Shown one piece after another: positions 1-5,129 of a DNA stretch of 5,142 bases. This DNA is from an uncultured Sutterella sp. (lineage in GTDB: Bacteria; Pseudomonadota; Gammaproteobacteria; Burkholderiales; Burkholderiaceae_F). Numbering within the stretch: position 1 is the stretch's first letter; each line of letters begins with the position of its first letter. The DNA lies in contig USHK01000115.1 in the NCBI GenBank assembly GCA_900554375.1, positions 1 through 5,142 of the forward strand, in the 5' to 3' direction. The position numbers and the translations under genes are program-made. The notes below the pieces were generated by a model. That model made no database searches. It saw only the letters and a program-made list of their open reading frames with translations, and had not been told where the DNA came from.

Positions 1-47
1 GAGATTCATGAGCGTCTCGTGGGCTCGGAGATGTGTATAAGAGACAG
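1..47 (+). other. Residual Illumina Nextera P7/i7 adapter (not biological)
   Basis: Bases 29-47 are exactly the 19-bp Tn5 mosaic end (AGATGTGTATAAGAGACAG). Bases 14-28 are the Nextera read-2 stub (GTCTCGTGGGCTCGG). Bases 6-13 (TCATGAGC) occupy the 8-base i7 index slot, and bases 1-5 (GAGAT) match the end of the P7 primer. The index matches, from memory, Nextera XT N714. Genuine sequence therefore begins at about base 48. The truncation of the first gene is a library or assembly artefact rather than a deletion or insertion. Confidence 0.97.
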
Positions 48-49
48 AC

Positions 50-511
50 TTAACACTCCTGGAAGAGTGTTTCATCATCAAGATTCTTCCCTCGTATGCG
101 AAGAACTTAGAGAACGAATTAAAGAAATCTAAAAAGATTTATTTTTGCGATGTTGGCTTAAGAAACGCAGCAATCAGAGATTTTTCACCTTTTCTGTCCA
201 GATCTCCGGAAGAACAAGGCGTTCTGTTGGAGAACTTTTTCATCATAGATCGGATGAAAAAAATCTATTTGAGAGATCAATACGCAGAACAGTATTTCTG
301 GAGAACAAAAAATAAGGAAGAAGTGGACTTTGTAGAGTTTGAGAATAGCAAGCCAAAGGCCTTCGAGGTTAAGTTGTCCAAATCCAATGTTCGTGCTCCG
401 GCCTCATTTTCTAGGGCCTATCCGGAAATGGAATTTCATACAGTCAATAAAGACAACATTCTGGAGTACTTGGTCGATGGTGCCGCAGCGGATGGAACGG
501 AACCTGCTTGA
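50..511 (+). CDS. DUF4143-type AAA ATPase, C-terminal fragment (5' end missing)
   Basis: The open frame enters from the adapter, so the true start and the N-terminal AAA (P-loop) domain are lost; 153 residues remain. Visible landmarks are an entry stretch LEECFIIKILPSYAKN, then KKIYFCDVGLRNAAI (about residues 31-45), then an EQGVLLENFF segment, then YFWRTKNKEEVDFV and AFEVKLSK. These are the order and motifs of the DUF4143 module found at the C-terminus of AAA_14/DUF4143 ATPases. The Glu (LLEN), Asp (EVDFV) and ExK (EVK) residues follow the PD-(D/E)XK nuclease-like pattern noted for this module. Full-length relatives are usually about 380-450 residues, so roughly the last third to 40% is present. 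The cellular role of the family is poorly defined; some members are discussed as defence or mobile-element associated. A TTG at 227 is not a credible start because clear family homology extends upstream of it. It converges on the BOF gene. Confidence 0.88.
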   Translation, partial: LTLLEECFIIKILPSYAKNLENELKKSKKIYFCDVGLRNAAIRDFSPFLSRSPEEQGVLLENFFIIDRMKKIYLRDQYAEQYFWRTKNKEEVDFVEFENSKPKAFEVKLSKSNVRAPASFSRAYPEMEFHTVNKDNILEYLVDGAAADGTEPA

Positions 512-520
512 GAGCAGGTT
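501..520 (+). other. Perfect 8-bp stem-loop spanning the ATPase stop codon
   Basis: AACCTGCT and AGCAGGTT form a perfect 8-bp stem with a TGAG loop, and the TGA stop (509-511) sits in the loop. No T-run follows (GGCCATAACG comes next), so it is not a canonical intrinsic terminator. It may protect the mRNA 3' end or be chance. Confidence 0.4.
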
Positions 521-550
521 GGCCATAACGGGGAATTTCTCATAGTTGAG

Positions 551-577
551 ATTTTTACTAGTAACACTAGTAAAAAT
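551..577. repeat. ACTAGT dyad, left copy (12-bp arms, 3-nt centre)
   Basis: ATTTTTACTAGT and ACTAGTAAAAAT are perfect 12-nt inverted arms around AAC. The two ACTAGT half-sites lie 9 bp apart. A closely related dyad lies at 5002-5022 in the opposite orientation, judged by the asymmetric AAC/GTT centre, and a half-site (CTAGTAAAAA) lies at 4521-4530. The shape fits an operator for a dimeric DNA-binding protein, but the protein is unknown. It lies between convergent gene ends, not in front of a visible gene. Confidence 0.6.
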
Positions 578-668
578 ATAAAAACAGTAACCTTCTTACA
601 GATAATCAGTTCATGCAATTCTTTCTTTCCGGAAAGAGTCCAAAGGCAGGAAAATTCAAGCAATTGAT

Positions 669-701
669 GCCAAAAGCCCATTAGGAGGGTGGGCCTTTGG
701 C
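669..701. terminator. Imperfect hairpin between convergent genes, possible bidirectional terminator
   Basis: GCCAAAAGCCCA (669-680) pairs with TGGGCCTTTGGC (690-701) with a single A-C mismatch around the 9-nt loop TTAGGAGGG. It lies between the 3' ends of the ATPase fragment (+) and the BOF gene (-), where a bidirectional terminator is expected. The arms carry A and T tracts, as in bidirectional intrinsic terminators, but no long T-run follows in either direction, so efficiency is uncertain. A weaker 7-bp inverted repeat (714-720 with 742-748, TTCCGCG/CGCGGAA, 21-nt loop) lies closer to the BOF stop. Confidence 0.45.
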
Positions 702-770
702 TGCGCAGACAAATTCCGCGACGATAACGCTAAGTAGTAGCCGCGGAAAGCAGACAGTTACTTCGAGGTC

Positions 771-1145
771 TTATTTGAGAACGGGGGCTCTGAGAACCTC
801 CACAGGTGCCTTCACGTCATAATCTGTGTCCAAGACATCTTTATCGACCTCGATCAGAAGTCTGACGGTGTCTTTAGAGGTCACGTTTTGACCCTCCCAA
901 TACTTATTATCGATTTCGATTTCTATTGAGCCGGTGTTGTCCTTGAATTCGTAAAGATCTCCGCGTATCTGGCGAACGATATTTCCTTTCACGACGAGAG
1001 ACGCATCGTCAGGAAGACGCTTAAGCTGAGTGACCGTTCCTTCGTTGTATCTGTTCGGATCGACAAACCCGCCGCTCTGGGCAATTGCCTGAGCGGAGAC
1101 GCACACTGCTGAAAAAGCCAAGATCGGTAATAAATTATTAATCAT
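771..1145 (-). CDS. Periplasmic BOF (bacterial OB-fold, YgiW/YdeI-type) protein
   Basis: This 124-residue protein has a hydrophobic N-terminus (about residues 4-16) and AxA-type cleavage options near Ala20 or Ala22, so it should be exported to the periplasm. The mature part carries the BOF (PF04076) signature in order: G-x-V-x-Q-L near residue 36, LPDDASLVVKGNIV (44-57), DLYEFKDNTGSIEIEID (63-79), W83 in YWEGQNV, and the DTVRLLIEVDKD strand (92-103). Family members such as E. coli YgiW (VisP) and YdeI act in stress tolerance and envelope adaptation. The usual GEVD motif reads IEVD here. The start is firm: an in-frame TAA directly precedes the ATG, and GGGAA lies 5 nt upstream as a modest ribosome site. 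The n-region (MINN) lacks a positive charge, which is unusual for a Sec signal. Cys15 is not in a lipobox. It lies downstream of and co-oriented with the autotransporter. Confidence 0.92.
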   Translation of the reverse strand: MINNLLPILAFSAVCVSAQAIAQSGGFVDPNRYNEGTVTQLKRLPDDASLVVKGNIVRQIRGDLYEFKDNTGSIEIEIDNKYWEGQNVTSKDTVRLLIEVDKDVLDTDYDVKAPVEVLRAPVLK

Positions 1146-1217
1146 TTAAATTCCCAAAAAATAAAACTTAACGTACCTCAGAGTTTTTTACCTCGTTGTC
1201 GGAATTCGAGGCTAGAA

Positions 1218-1256
1218 CTCCGCTTGGCGTTGGATTACCGTTTTCACCAAGCGGAG
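1218..1256 (-). terminator. GC-rich stem-loop after the autotransporter gene
   Basis: CTCCGCTTGG (1218-1227) and CCAAGCGGAG (1247-1256) make a perfect 10-bp stem with a 19-nt loop, beginning 23 nt past the autotransporter stop on the minus strand. Only TT follows the stem (TTCTAGCC), so it is a weak intrinsic terminator at best. It could equally be an mRNA-stabilising or processing structure that lowers expression of the BOF gene relative to the autotransporter. Confidence 0.45.
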
Positions 1257-1279
1257 GAAAATAATGAGCTTATGCGCCC

Positions 1280-4216
1280 TTAAAATCGGTAGTTAATGCT
1301 CGCGTCGCCGACAATACCTCGCCTTTTTCCTGCGTAGCCTTTGACTCCGACTTCAAATTTCCATGGGCTCGCACTCGAGGGGAGTGCCTGAAGTTTGAGT
1401 TCTCCGACAGCAGTTGTGCCATTGACGGAAAGCGTCTTCAGGTCATAGCCGCTGATACGTCCTTTCGCCTTTGCTCCCATCGTCTCATCGATTGCAATGC
1501 CCCCCACAAACTTGAAATTTTCAGCAAAATGAGTCTGCACCTTCACGCCGGCTCTGAAGGTGTGAGACACGGTTGATCGGGCTTTGTATCTGTCATCTTC
1601 AACATTGCTTGCGTTAACCTTGTCGCTTCCTAAGAAAGACACGATATAGCGGGTATACGGAGAAATCGTCGAAGCGTCAGAGACAGAGAAGTTATAAGCG
1701 GTTCCGATATGAGCTGATGCGTAGGGCATGTTCGTCTTGAAGTCGGAAGAACCGGTAGTATCAAAATATCTGCCTTTGAAGGCGTTGCGCATCCAGCCGA
1801 AACGAAGAGAGCCGTTGACTTCCCAGTTGGGATAGATTTCTCTGCTGGCTAAAATACCGAGGCCGTAGCTCTGAATATTGGATTTCGCGCTGAAGACGTT
1901 TTCTTTAGAACTGGCGTGTCCCCAGGAAGCTTCAAAGAAACCGCCGAGAAGCGTACCTTCAAAATTGTTCATCAAACCGGTGATGACAGAGCCTCCGTTA
2001 AGATCAATTCGGTTGAATCCGTGGCCATACCTATTCATACCGCCTTCACTGGAGAAGAACCAATTCTTACCGTATAGCTGGTCTTTCATAGCACTTAAAC
2101 CGGAATCAACGGCAAACTGAGCGCTTTGGTTAGCTGAAGCGATGGAGGATAGGCGGTTCTGACTCAGAGATTGAGAGTTTAGGTTGGCTGTCGTTGTCGG
2201 AGTGATCACAATAGGGTCACTCGGGATGGTGCCGGGAGTGCCGGGAACCGGAGGCTGGATAATGAGTTTTTCTCCCTGAAGGTAAAGTTCTCCGGCAGTC
2301 TCATGTTTTACTTCCCATCTTTTATCAACAAACGTATTGTGCAGCGTAACGTCTCCTCCAAGTTGGATAGACGAGGCGCCTCCCTGGGCACTATCAACCT
2401 TGATCAGGCCGAACTTTCCTCCGTTCGGAATTGAAGCTGGCGCTCTGAAGTCATAAACATCGATATTTTTTCCTGTCAGGTCTAAGGAATTGGTCCCGGT
2501 TACGGTCAGAACATACTCATTATTGTTATTCAGAATATTTTCATCGGTAACTAAGAGATGAAGGTCCGTGAACCCTCCGATCGTTCCTACGCTTGTTTTT
2601 CCTCTGAAGACAAGCTCGTTCTTATCTCCGATATTTCCCTGTCCGGCTACCGCGGCGGCGTAAACGCCGCCGGTAACCTTAATGTTGCCGTCTAAAGTAA
2701 CGGAGTTTTGGGAGATTGTCTGAACATTCGGATTTTCAGAGTATGCACCATAGACATCTCCGTCTATGGTCGTATTGCCGTTGATAAAGACGAGATTTTG
2801 GGATGCGTTTTCTCCTTTAGCTGCGTAGACATATCCGCCGTAAATCTTGCCTCCCGTTGGAATAGTTGCATTATTGAGGAAGACCTTATTCCCCGAGGCG
2901 TTTTGTCCCGCCATACCGCCGGCAACTAAGTTGGCTGTTGAATTTTCGATATAAACCGAGTTGTTATTCGCAGTTTCTCCGTCTACAGGAGTAAAGCCGC
3001 CATACAGCTTGTCCGTTTTAGCTTGTTTGAAAATAACTTGGTTGAGATTGGCGGTGTTAGCAGTACCTCCGATCACAGAATCAGTTATTGAAATGTTAGG
3101 AGCGTCAATCGTTACCTTATTGTTGTTAGCTAGGCCGGGAGCACTGAAAAATGTTATTCCATTTCCACCGATGACTTGAACAAAACCAGAGCCGTCGTAA
3201 ATGGCTACAGAGTTATCCGACGCCGATAGGGGATCACCGATAATGGCGTTACCGACCCTGCCGCCCGCAACGTACTCCACTTTTACGTTAGTACCCTTCT
3301 CAATCTCAACACGGTTGCCGTTTGCCTGCTGAGCATAGCCGCCATACAGCGCAGTGTTAATTACGAGGGCTCCGGCAGATGTTTTGTTGGGGTGCAGCAC
3401 TACGCTATTTCCTGTTGCACTTGGTCTGCCCTCGCCTCCGAAGACTTCATCGATTGTCCCGGTATAAGAAAGGTCGATTGTATTTGACGAGGCATTACCA
3501 TACGGTGCCGCACCACCCCATAATTTATTTATAGTGCCTGAGCCTGTCAGCTTTACACTGTTTTGGGCTGCGTTTTTCTGATCAGCCCAGCCTCCGGCAA
3601 TCGTGAGTCTATCGATATTTCCAGACAAAGTAACGAGGTTCCGATTGGCTTCTGCGTGCCGTGAAAATCCGCCGACCAGAGTTCCGCCGTAACCCAAAGT
3701 CAAATTACTTGTGCTAATTATTGCATTGTCATTAGCAGACCCGTTTTCTGAGAACCCGCCGTATATGCTACCCACTCCGCTAAGATTACAAGTAGCTCCG
3801 TCTATGGTAAGTTTGTTTGAATTGGCGTCTCCGTTAGTTAGGACAACCGTTGCTAATACTACGTCGTAACTGGAGTAAAAAGTTCCGGGAGGAACCGTAA
3901 GAGCCGGAATATTTAAGTTGGTTAAGTTGAGAGAAAATGGCCCGTTGTTGGTGTCGCTTAATGTTAAGAGAGCCCAGGTGCCTGCATCACTATTTGGCTG
4001 ATCCGGATAAGGTCGAAGATTATTATCAAGAGAAAATCTTCCTGTAATAGTTACATCCGTGCCATGAGCGCCGATATCCACTAGGTAATATTTGCCAAGA
4101 CCGGTATCGGTAAAAGTTTGAGCGGAAGATCGTCCGGTGAGGTCAATTGTTTGCGCGTGTACTAATACTGCTTGGGCTACTAGAAGGGAGACTAATAGGG
4201 CCTTACCCCCCCCCAT
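1280..4216 (-). CDS. Autotransporter (type Va) with repeat passenger and C-terminal beta-barrel
   Basis: From the ATG at 4216 this encodes 978 residues of a self-secreting outer-membrane protein. Order: hydrophobic signal core ALLVSLLVAQAVLV with likely cleavage at VHA-QT (residues 6-21); a 105-residue lead-in; about 15 degenerate repeats (127-550); a beta-rich end ending in W634...LYL646, resembling the passenger stem of pertactin-like proteins; a proline-rich linker (654-675); an alpha-helical linker (685-715); and a barrel of about 260 residues ending in INYRF. The terminal Phe with Tyr at -2 fits a BAM-recognised signal. The protein has one cysteine (Cys143), as usual for autotransporters. 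No GDSGS or GTSMA protease motif is visible, so an adhesin or surface-structure role is more likely than a protease role (inference). The start is doubtful: the ATG opens a G9 tract, has no ribosome site, and leaves a short MGGGK n-region. A better n-region begins at 4316 but is one G out of frame. Confidence 0.93.
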   Translation of the reverse strand: MGGGKALLVSLLVAQAVLVHAQTIDLTGRSSAQTFTDTGLGKYYLVDIGAHGTDVTITGRFSLDNNLRPYPDQPNSDAGTWALLTLSDTNNGPFSLNLTNLNIPALTVPPGTFYSSYDVVLATVVLTNGDANSNKLTIDGATCNLSGVGSIYGGFSENGSANDNAIISTSNLTLGYGGTLVGGFSRHAEANRNLVTLSGNIDRLTIAGGWADQKNAAQNSVKLTGSGTINKLWGGAAPYGNASSNTIDLSYTGTIDEVFGGEGRPSATGNSVVLHPNKTSAGALVINTALYGGYAQQANGNRVEIEKGTNVKVEYVAGGRVGNAIIGDPLSASDNSVAIYDGSGFVQVIGGNGITFFSAPGLANNNKVTIDAPNISITDSVIGGTANTANLNQVIFKQAKTDKLYGGFTPVDGETANNNSVYIENSTANLVAGGMAGQNASGNKVFLNNATIPTGGKIYGGYVYAAKGENASQNLVFINGNTTIDGDVYGAYSENPNVQTISQNSVTLDGNIKVTGGVYAAAVAGQGNIGDKNELVFRGKTSVGTIGGFTDLHLLVTDENILNNNNEYVLTVTGTNSLDLTGKNIDVYDFRAPASIPNGGKFGLIKVDSAQGGASSIQLGGDVTLHNTFVDKRWEVKHETAGELYLQGEKLIIQPPVPGTPGTIPSDPIVITPTTTANLNSQSLSQNRLSSIASANQSAQFAVDSGLSAMKDQLYGKNWFFSSEGGMNRYGHGFNRIDLNGGSVITGLMNNFEGTLLGGFFEASWGHASSKENVFSAKSNIQSYGLGILASREIYPNWEVNGSLRFGWMRNAFKGRYFDTTGSSDFKTNMPYASAHIGTAYNFSVSDASTISPYTRYIVSFLGSDKVNASNVEDDRYKARSTVSHTFRAGVKVQTHFAENFKFVGGIAIDETMGAKAKGRISGYDLKTLSVNGTTAVGELKLQALPSSASPWKFEVGVKGYAGKRRGIVGDASINYRF
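2192..2257 (-). other. Proline/threonine-rich linker of the autotransporter
   Basis: Residues 654-675 contain PPVPGTPGTIPSDP followed by TPTTT. The stretch separates the beta-helical passenger from the helical linker and barrel. Such flexible Pro/Thr stretches commonly join passenger and translocator and are a plausible site for passenger release, though no specific cleavage motif is visible. Confidence 0.6.
2567..3838 (-). repeat. About 15 degenerate passenger repeats (23-32 residues each)
   Basis: Residues 127-550 follow a loose consensus: A-x-x-N-x-V-x-[I/L], then 8-15 variable residues, then a hydrophobic pair and G-G. Examples are ANSNKLTIDG...SIYGGFS, AEANRNLVTLSG...TIAGGW, ANGNRVEIEKG...YVAGGR, ASGNKVFLNN...KIYGGY. 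The periodicity fits one right-handed beta-helix turn or coil per unit, with Asn ladders at the turns. The units are diverged at DNA level, so they look old rather than freshly expanded and should not recombine readily. Unit 13 ends in YGAYS and unit 14 in VYAAA, where the GG is lost. Confidence 0.8.
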
Positions 4217-4316
4217 GTATTGCGGCTTTGACCGGGTGTTTAAAAAGGTGCTTATTTGTATTTGAGGAAGAGCCCCACAATTGTGTGTGTTGGGCTGCCA
4301 TTTGCTTTCGTGTCAT
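4203..4316 (-). other. Out-of-frame N-terminal extension of the autotransporter (long-form start)
   Basis: From ATG 4316 the minus strand encodes 37 codons ending at the TAA directly after the G tract. The C-terminal half (TNKHLFKHPVKAAIHGGG) supplies three lysines and a His-rich basic n-region that would sit directly before the hydrophobic core ALLVSLLVAQAVLV if one G were lost, giving a 1011-residue precursor with an extended signal peptide. A TAG 13 codons upstream bounds the frame, and ATG 4301 is a second possible start. The ribosome site is weak (CAAAGAA abutting the ATG). Long signal peptides are common in autotransporters, but this one does not match the classical ESPR sequence (MNKIY...W). 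I favour this as the true gene start in the ON state. Confidence 0.5.
4206..4214 (-). repeat. Poly-G tract (G9) at the autotransporter start, candidate phase-variation switch
   Basis: On the coding strand the sequence reads CAT, G9, TAAGG, with the first G belonging to the ATG at 4216. Frame accounting: G8 or G11 joins the upstream frame (ATG 4316) to the signal core, G9 opens only the ATG at 4216, and G10 closes both (TAA for the short form, TAG for the long form). Homopolymer G/C tracts are a well-known slipped-strand switch for surface proteins in Neisseria, Campylobacter and Helicobacter. That this tract does vary in length is inference. Confidence 0.7.
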
Positions 4317-4338
4317 TTCTTTGAGAAGTAGATAAAAG

Positions 4339-4440
4339 TTAAATAACCAGCTTCGCTAATCTCATGTTTCGGGATTCATAAGAAAAGCAAAACCCCCTTT
4401 TTATTCGAAAATATACGCTTTCTGCAGCATAAAATTTCAT
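4339..4440 (-). CDS. Possible 33-residue leader ORF upstream of the autotransporter
   Basis: An ATG at 4440 is preceded by AGGA with a 6-nt spacer (AGGACCAAGG), the best ribosome site in the leader. The frame encodes 33 residues (begins MKFYAAES, ends RLAKLVI) and stops 22 nt before ATG 4316. It resembles no family I know. If translated, its termination could deliver ribosomes to the weakly initiated ATG 4316 by coupling. Two AGGA motifs plus AAGGATG around the start could also recruit a CsrA-like regulator. Both ideas are inference, and the ORF may be chance. Confidence 0.25.
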   Translation of the reverse strand: MKFYAAESVYFRIKRGFCFSYESRNMRLAKLVI

Positions 4441-4488
4441 CCTTGGTCCTCTCGTTTCCTAAAGTGCAGGGCACGAACTTGTTAATGC

Positions 4489-4515
4489 ATAATATTTTTC
4501 ATAAATGTATGTAAA
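4489..4515 (-). promoter_or_regulatory. Candidate sigma-70 promoter for the autotransporter transcript
   Basis: On the minus strand, TTTACA (4515-4510) and TATTAT (4494-4489) are good -35 and -10 boxes, but their 15-bp spacer is short. The region is very A/T-rich. Transcription would start near 4482, about 40 nt before the leader ORF and about 165 nt before ATG 4316. A TTTTTACTAG half-site (4530-4521) lies just upstream of the -35 box, where an activator or repressor could bind. Confidence 0.3.
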
Positions 4516-4727
4516 TATTTCTAGTAAAAACCAATGGTTAATGATGAAAAAACCCTCTCAAGGAGAAACGGAGTATACAGAAGTTTCTTTTTATTAATAT
4601 TCTCAAATTGAGCGCTCAGGAGTGCGAAAAATGTATTAAGGGTAATTTATTTCATTCGGCGAGCAAATAATAATTAATTATTTTTGGAATACCTGTGCCA
4701 ACCCATACAGATTAAGGGTGGTTGTCT

Positions 4728-4856
4728 TGCAGCCAAGCTGATAAATAAGAAATCCTGTGTTGGCTGCACTTCTCTGCAGCCGTTCTAATTGCCTAGCAAA
4801 ACATGGCTTTCAGATTCTGAGGAGAGGCTGTCTGGCAGTAAGCCATCAGATGGCTT
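4728..4856. other. Two sets of interlocking inverted repeats, candidate structured RNA or attenuator-like region
   Basis: Set 1: TGCAGCCAA (4728-4736), TTGGCTGCA (4760-4768) and TGCAGCC (4775-4781). The middle element can pair with either neighbour, giving 9 bp with a 23-nt loop or 7 bp with a 6-nt loop. Set 2: ATGGCTT (4803-4809), AAGCCAT (4840-4846) and ATGGCTT (4850-4856), again with one middle element and two possible partners (30-nt or 3-nt loop). Mutually exclusive stems are typical of switching RNAs. No known RNA family is recognised, no T-run follows on either strand, and the transcribed strand is unknown. Confidence 0.35.
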
Positions 4857-5001
4857 TGCTTGAAAAAATAAGGTCCTTGTTCCATCTCTGAGCAACTGAC
4901 GTCTTTTTTGAGAGCAAGCTGGAAACGCAGTCTTTCATCAAGTTTAGGCGCGAAGGCATCAGCCTTCAGGGTACAGAGTGAAGCCTTTGTCTAATCGATT
5001 A

Positions 5002-5022
5002 TTACTAGTGTTTTACTAGTAA
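5002..5022. repeat. ACTAGT dyad, right copy (8-bp arms, 5-nt centre)
   Basis: TTACTAGT (5002-5009) and ACTAGTAA (5015-5022) are inverted arms around GTTTT, with half-sites 11 bp apart. On the minus strand it equals the left dyad core (555-573) apart from two extra A residues in the centre, so the two copies face each other. It ends 5 nt before a possible ATG at 5028, a position suitable for an operator. Confidence 0.55.
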
Positions 5023-5027
5023 GTTAA

Positions 5028-5129
5028 ATGAAAATTTGGACTGATCGAGAAATGATCAACCTTGATTTTTCCCTTTCCGCTTTAAAGTTTCGGAGATTTT
5101 TACTCACTGCGAGAAGGCGAAAGATATGA
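5028..5129 (+). CDS. Possible 33-residue ORF overlapping a start codon at the right edge
   Basis: ATG 5028 opens 33 codons (begins MKIWTDREMI, ends in a basic LTARRRKI). Its TGA (5127-5129) overlaps an ATG at 5126-5128 (ATGA), which begins MTGNE and runs off the window. That second start has AAGG about 7 nt upstream. The ATGA overlap suggests translational coupling of a small leader to a downstream gene. No ribosome site precedes 5028 and no family is recognised, so this may be chance. Confidence 0.2.
   Translation: MKIWTDREMINLDFSLSALKFRRFLLTARRRKI

Noticed and set aside
551..577. TrpR-type operator (CTAG half-sites)
   Set aside because: The trp operator has CTAG half-sites 4 nt apart; here the gaps are 5 nt (left dyad) and 7 nt (right dyad), and no trp gene is nearby.
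624..637. 14-bp perfect palindrome TCTTTCCGGAAAGA
   Set aside because: A palindrome of this length is not very unlikely by chance here; there is no gene or second copy to give it a role.
436..681. 81-codon minus-strand ORF overlapping the ATPase end
   Set aside because: It is antisense to a gene with clear family motifs, and its translation shows no recognisable domain.
1101..1103. Lipoprotein cysteine in the BOF signal peptide (Cys15)
   Set aside because: The preceding residues SAV do not make a lipobox, and AxA cleavage sites lie further on.
4505..4597. 30-residue plus-strand ORF (begins MYVNIS)
   Set aside because: No ribosome-binding site, a stop directly upstream, and it lies antisense in the candidate promoter of the autotransporter.
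4686..4700. Sigma-54 promoter on the minus strand (TTGGCACAGGTATTCC)
   Set aside because: The GG/-24 part fits but the -12 TTGC element is absent.
4745..4981. Plus-strand frame with one internal TGA (4889-4891) that could be a decayed gene
   Set aside because: The translation resembles no family I recognise, there is no good start or ribosome site, and the stretch overlaps the inverted repeats; chance is adequate.
5093..5104. 12-nt direct repeat GAGATTTTTACT shared with 548-559
   Set aside because: A repeated 12-mer in about 5 kb of A/T-rich DNA is expected by chance, and the 5093 copy lacks the dyad arm.
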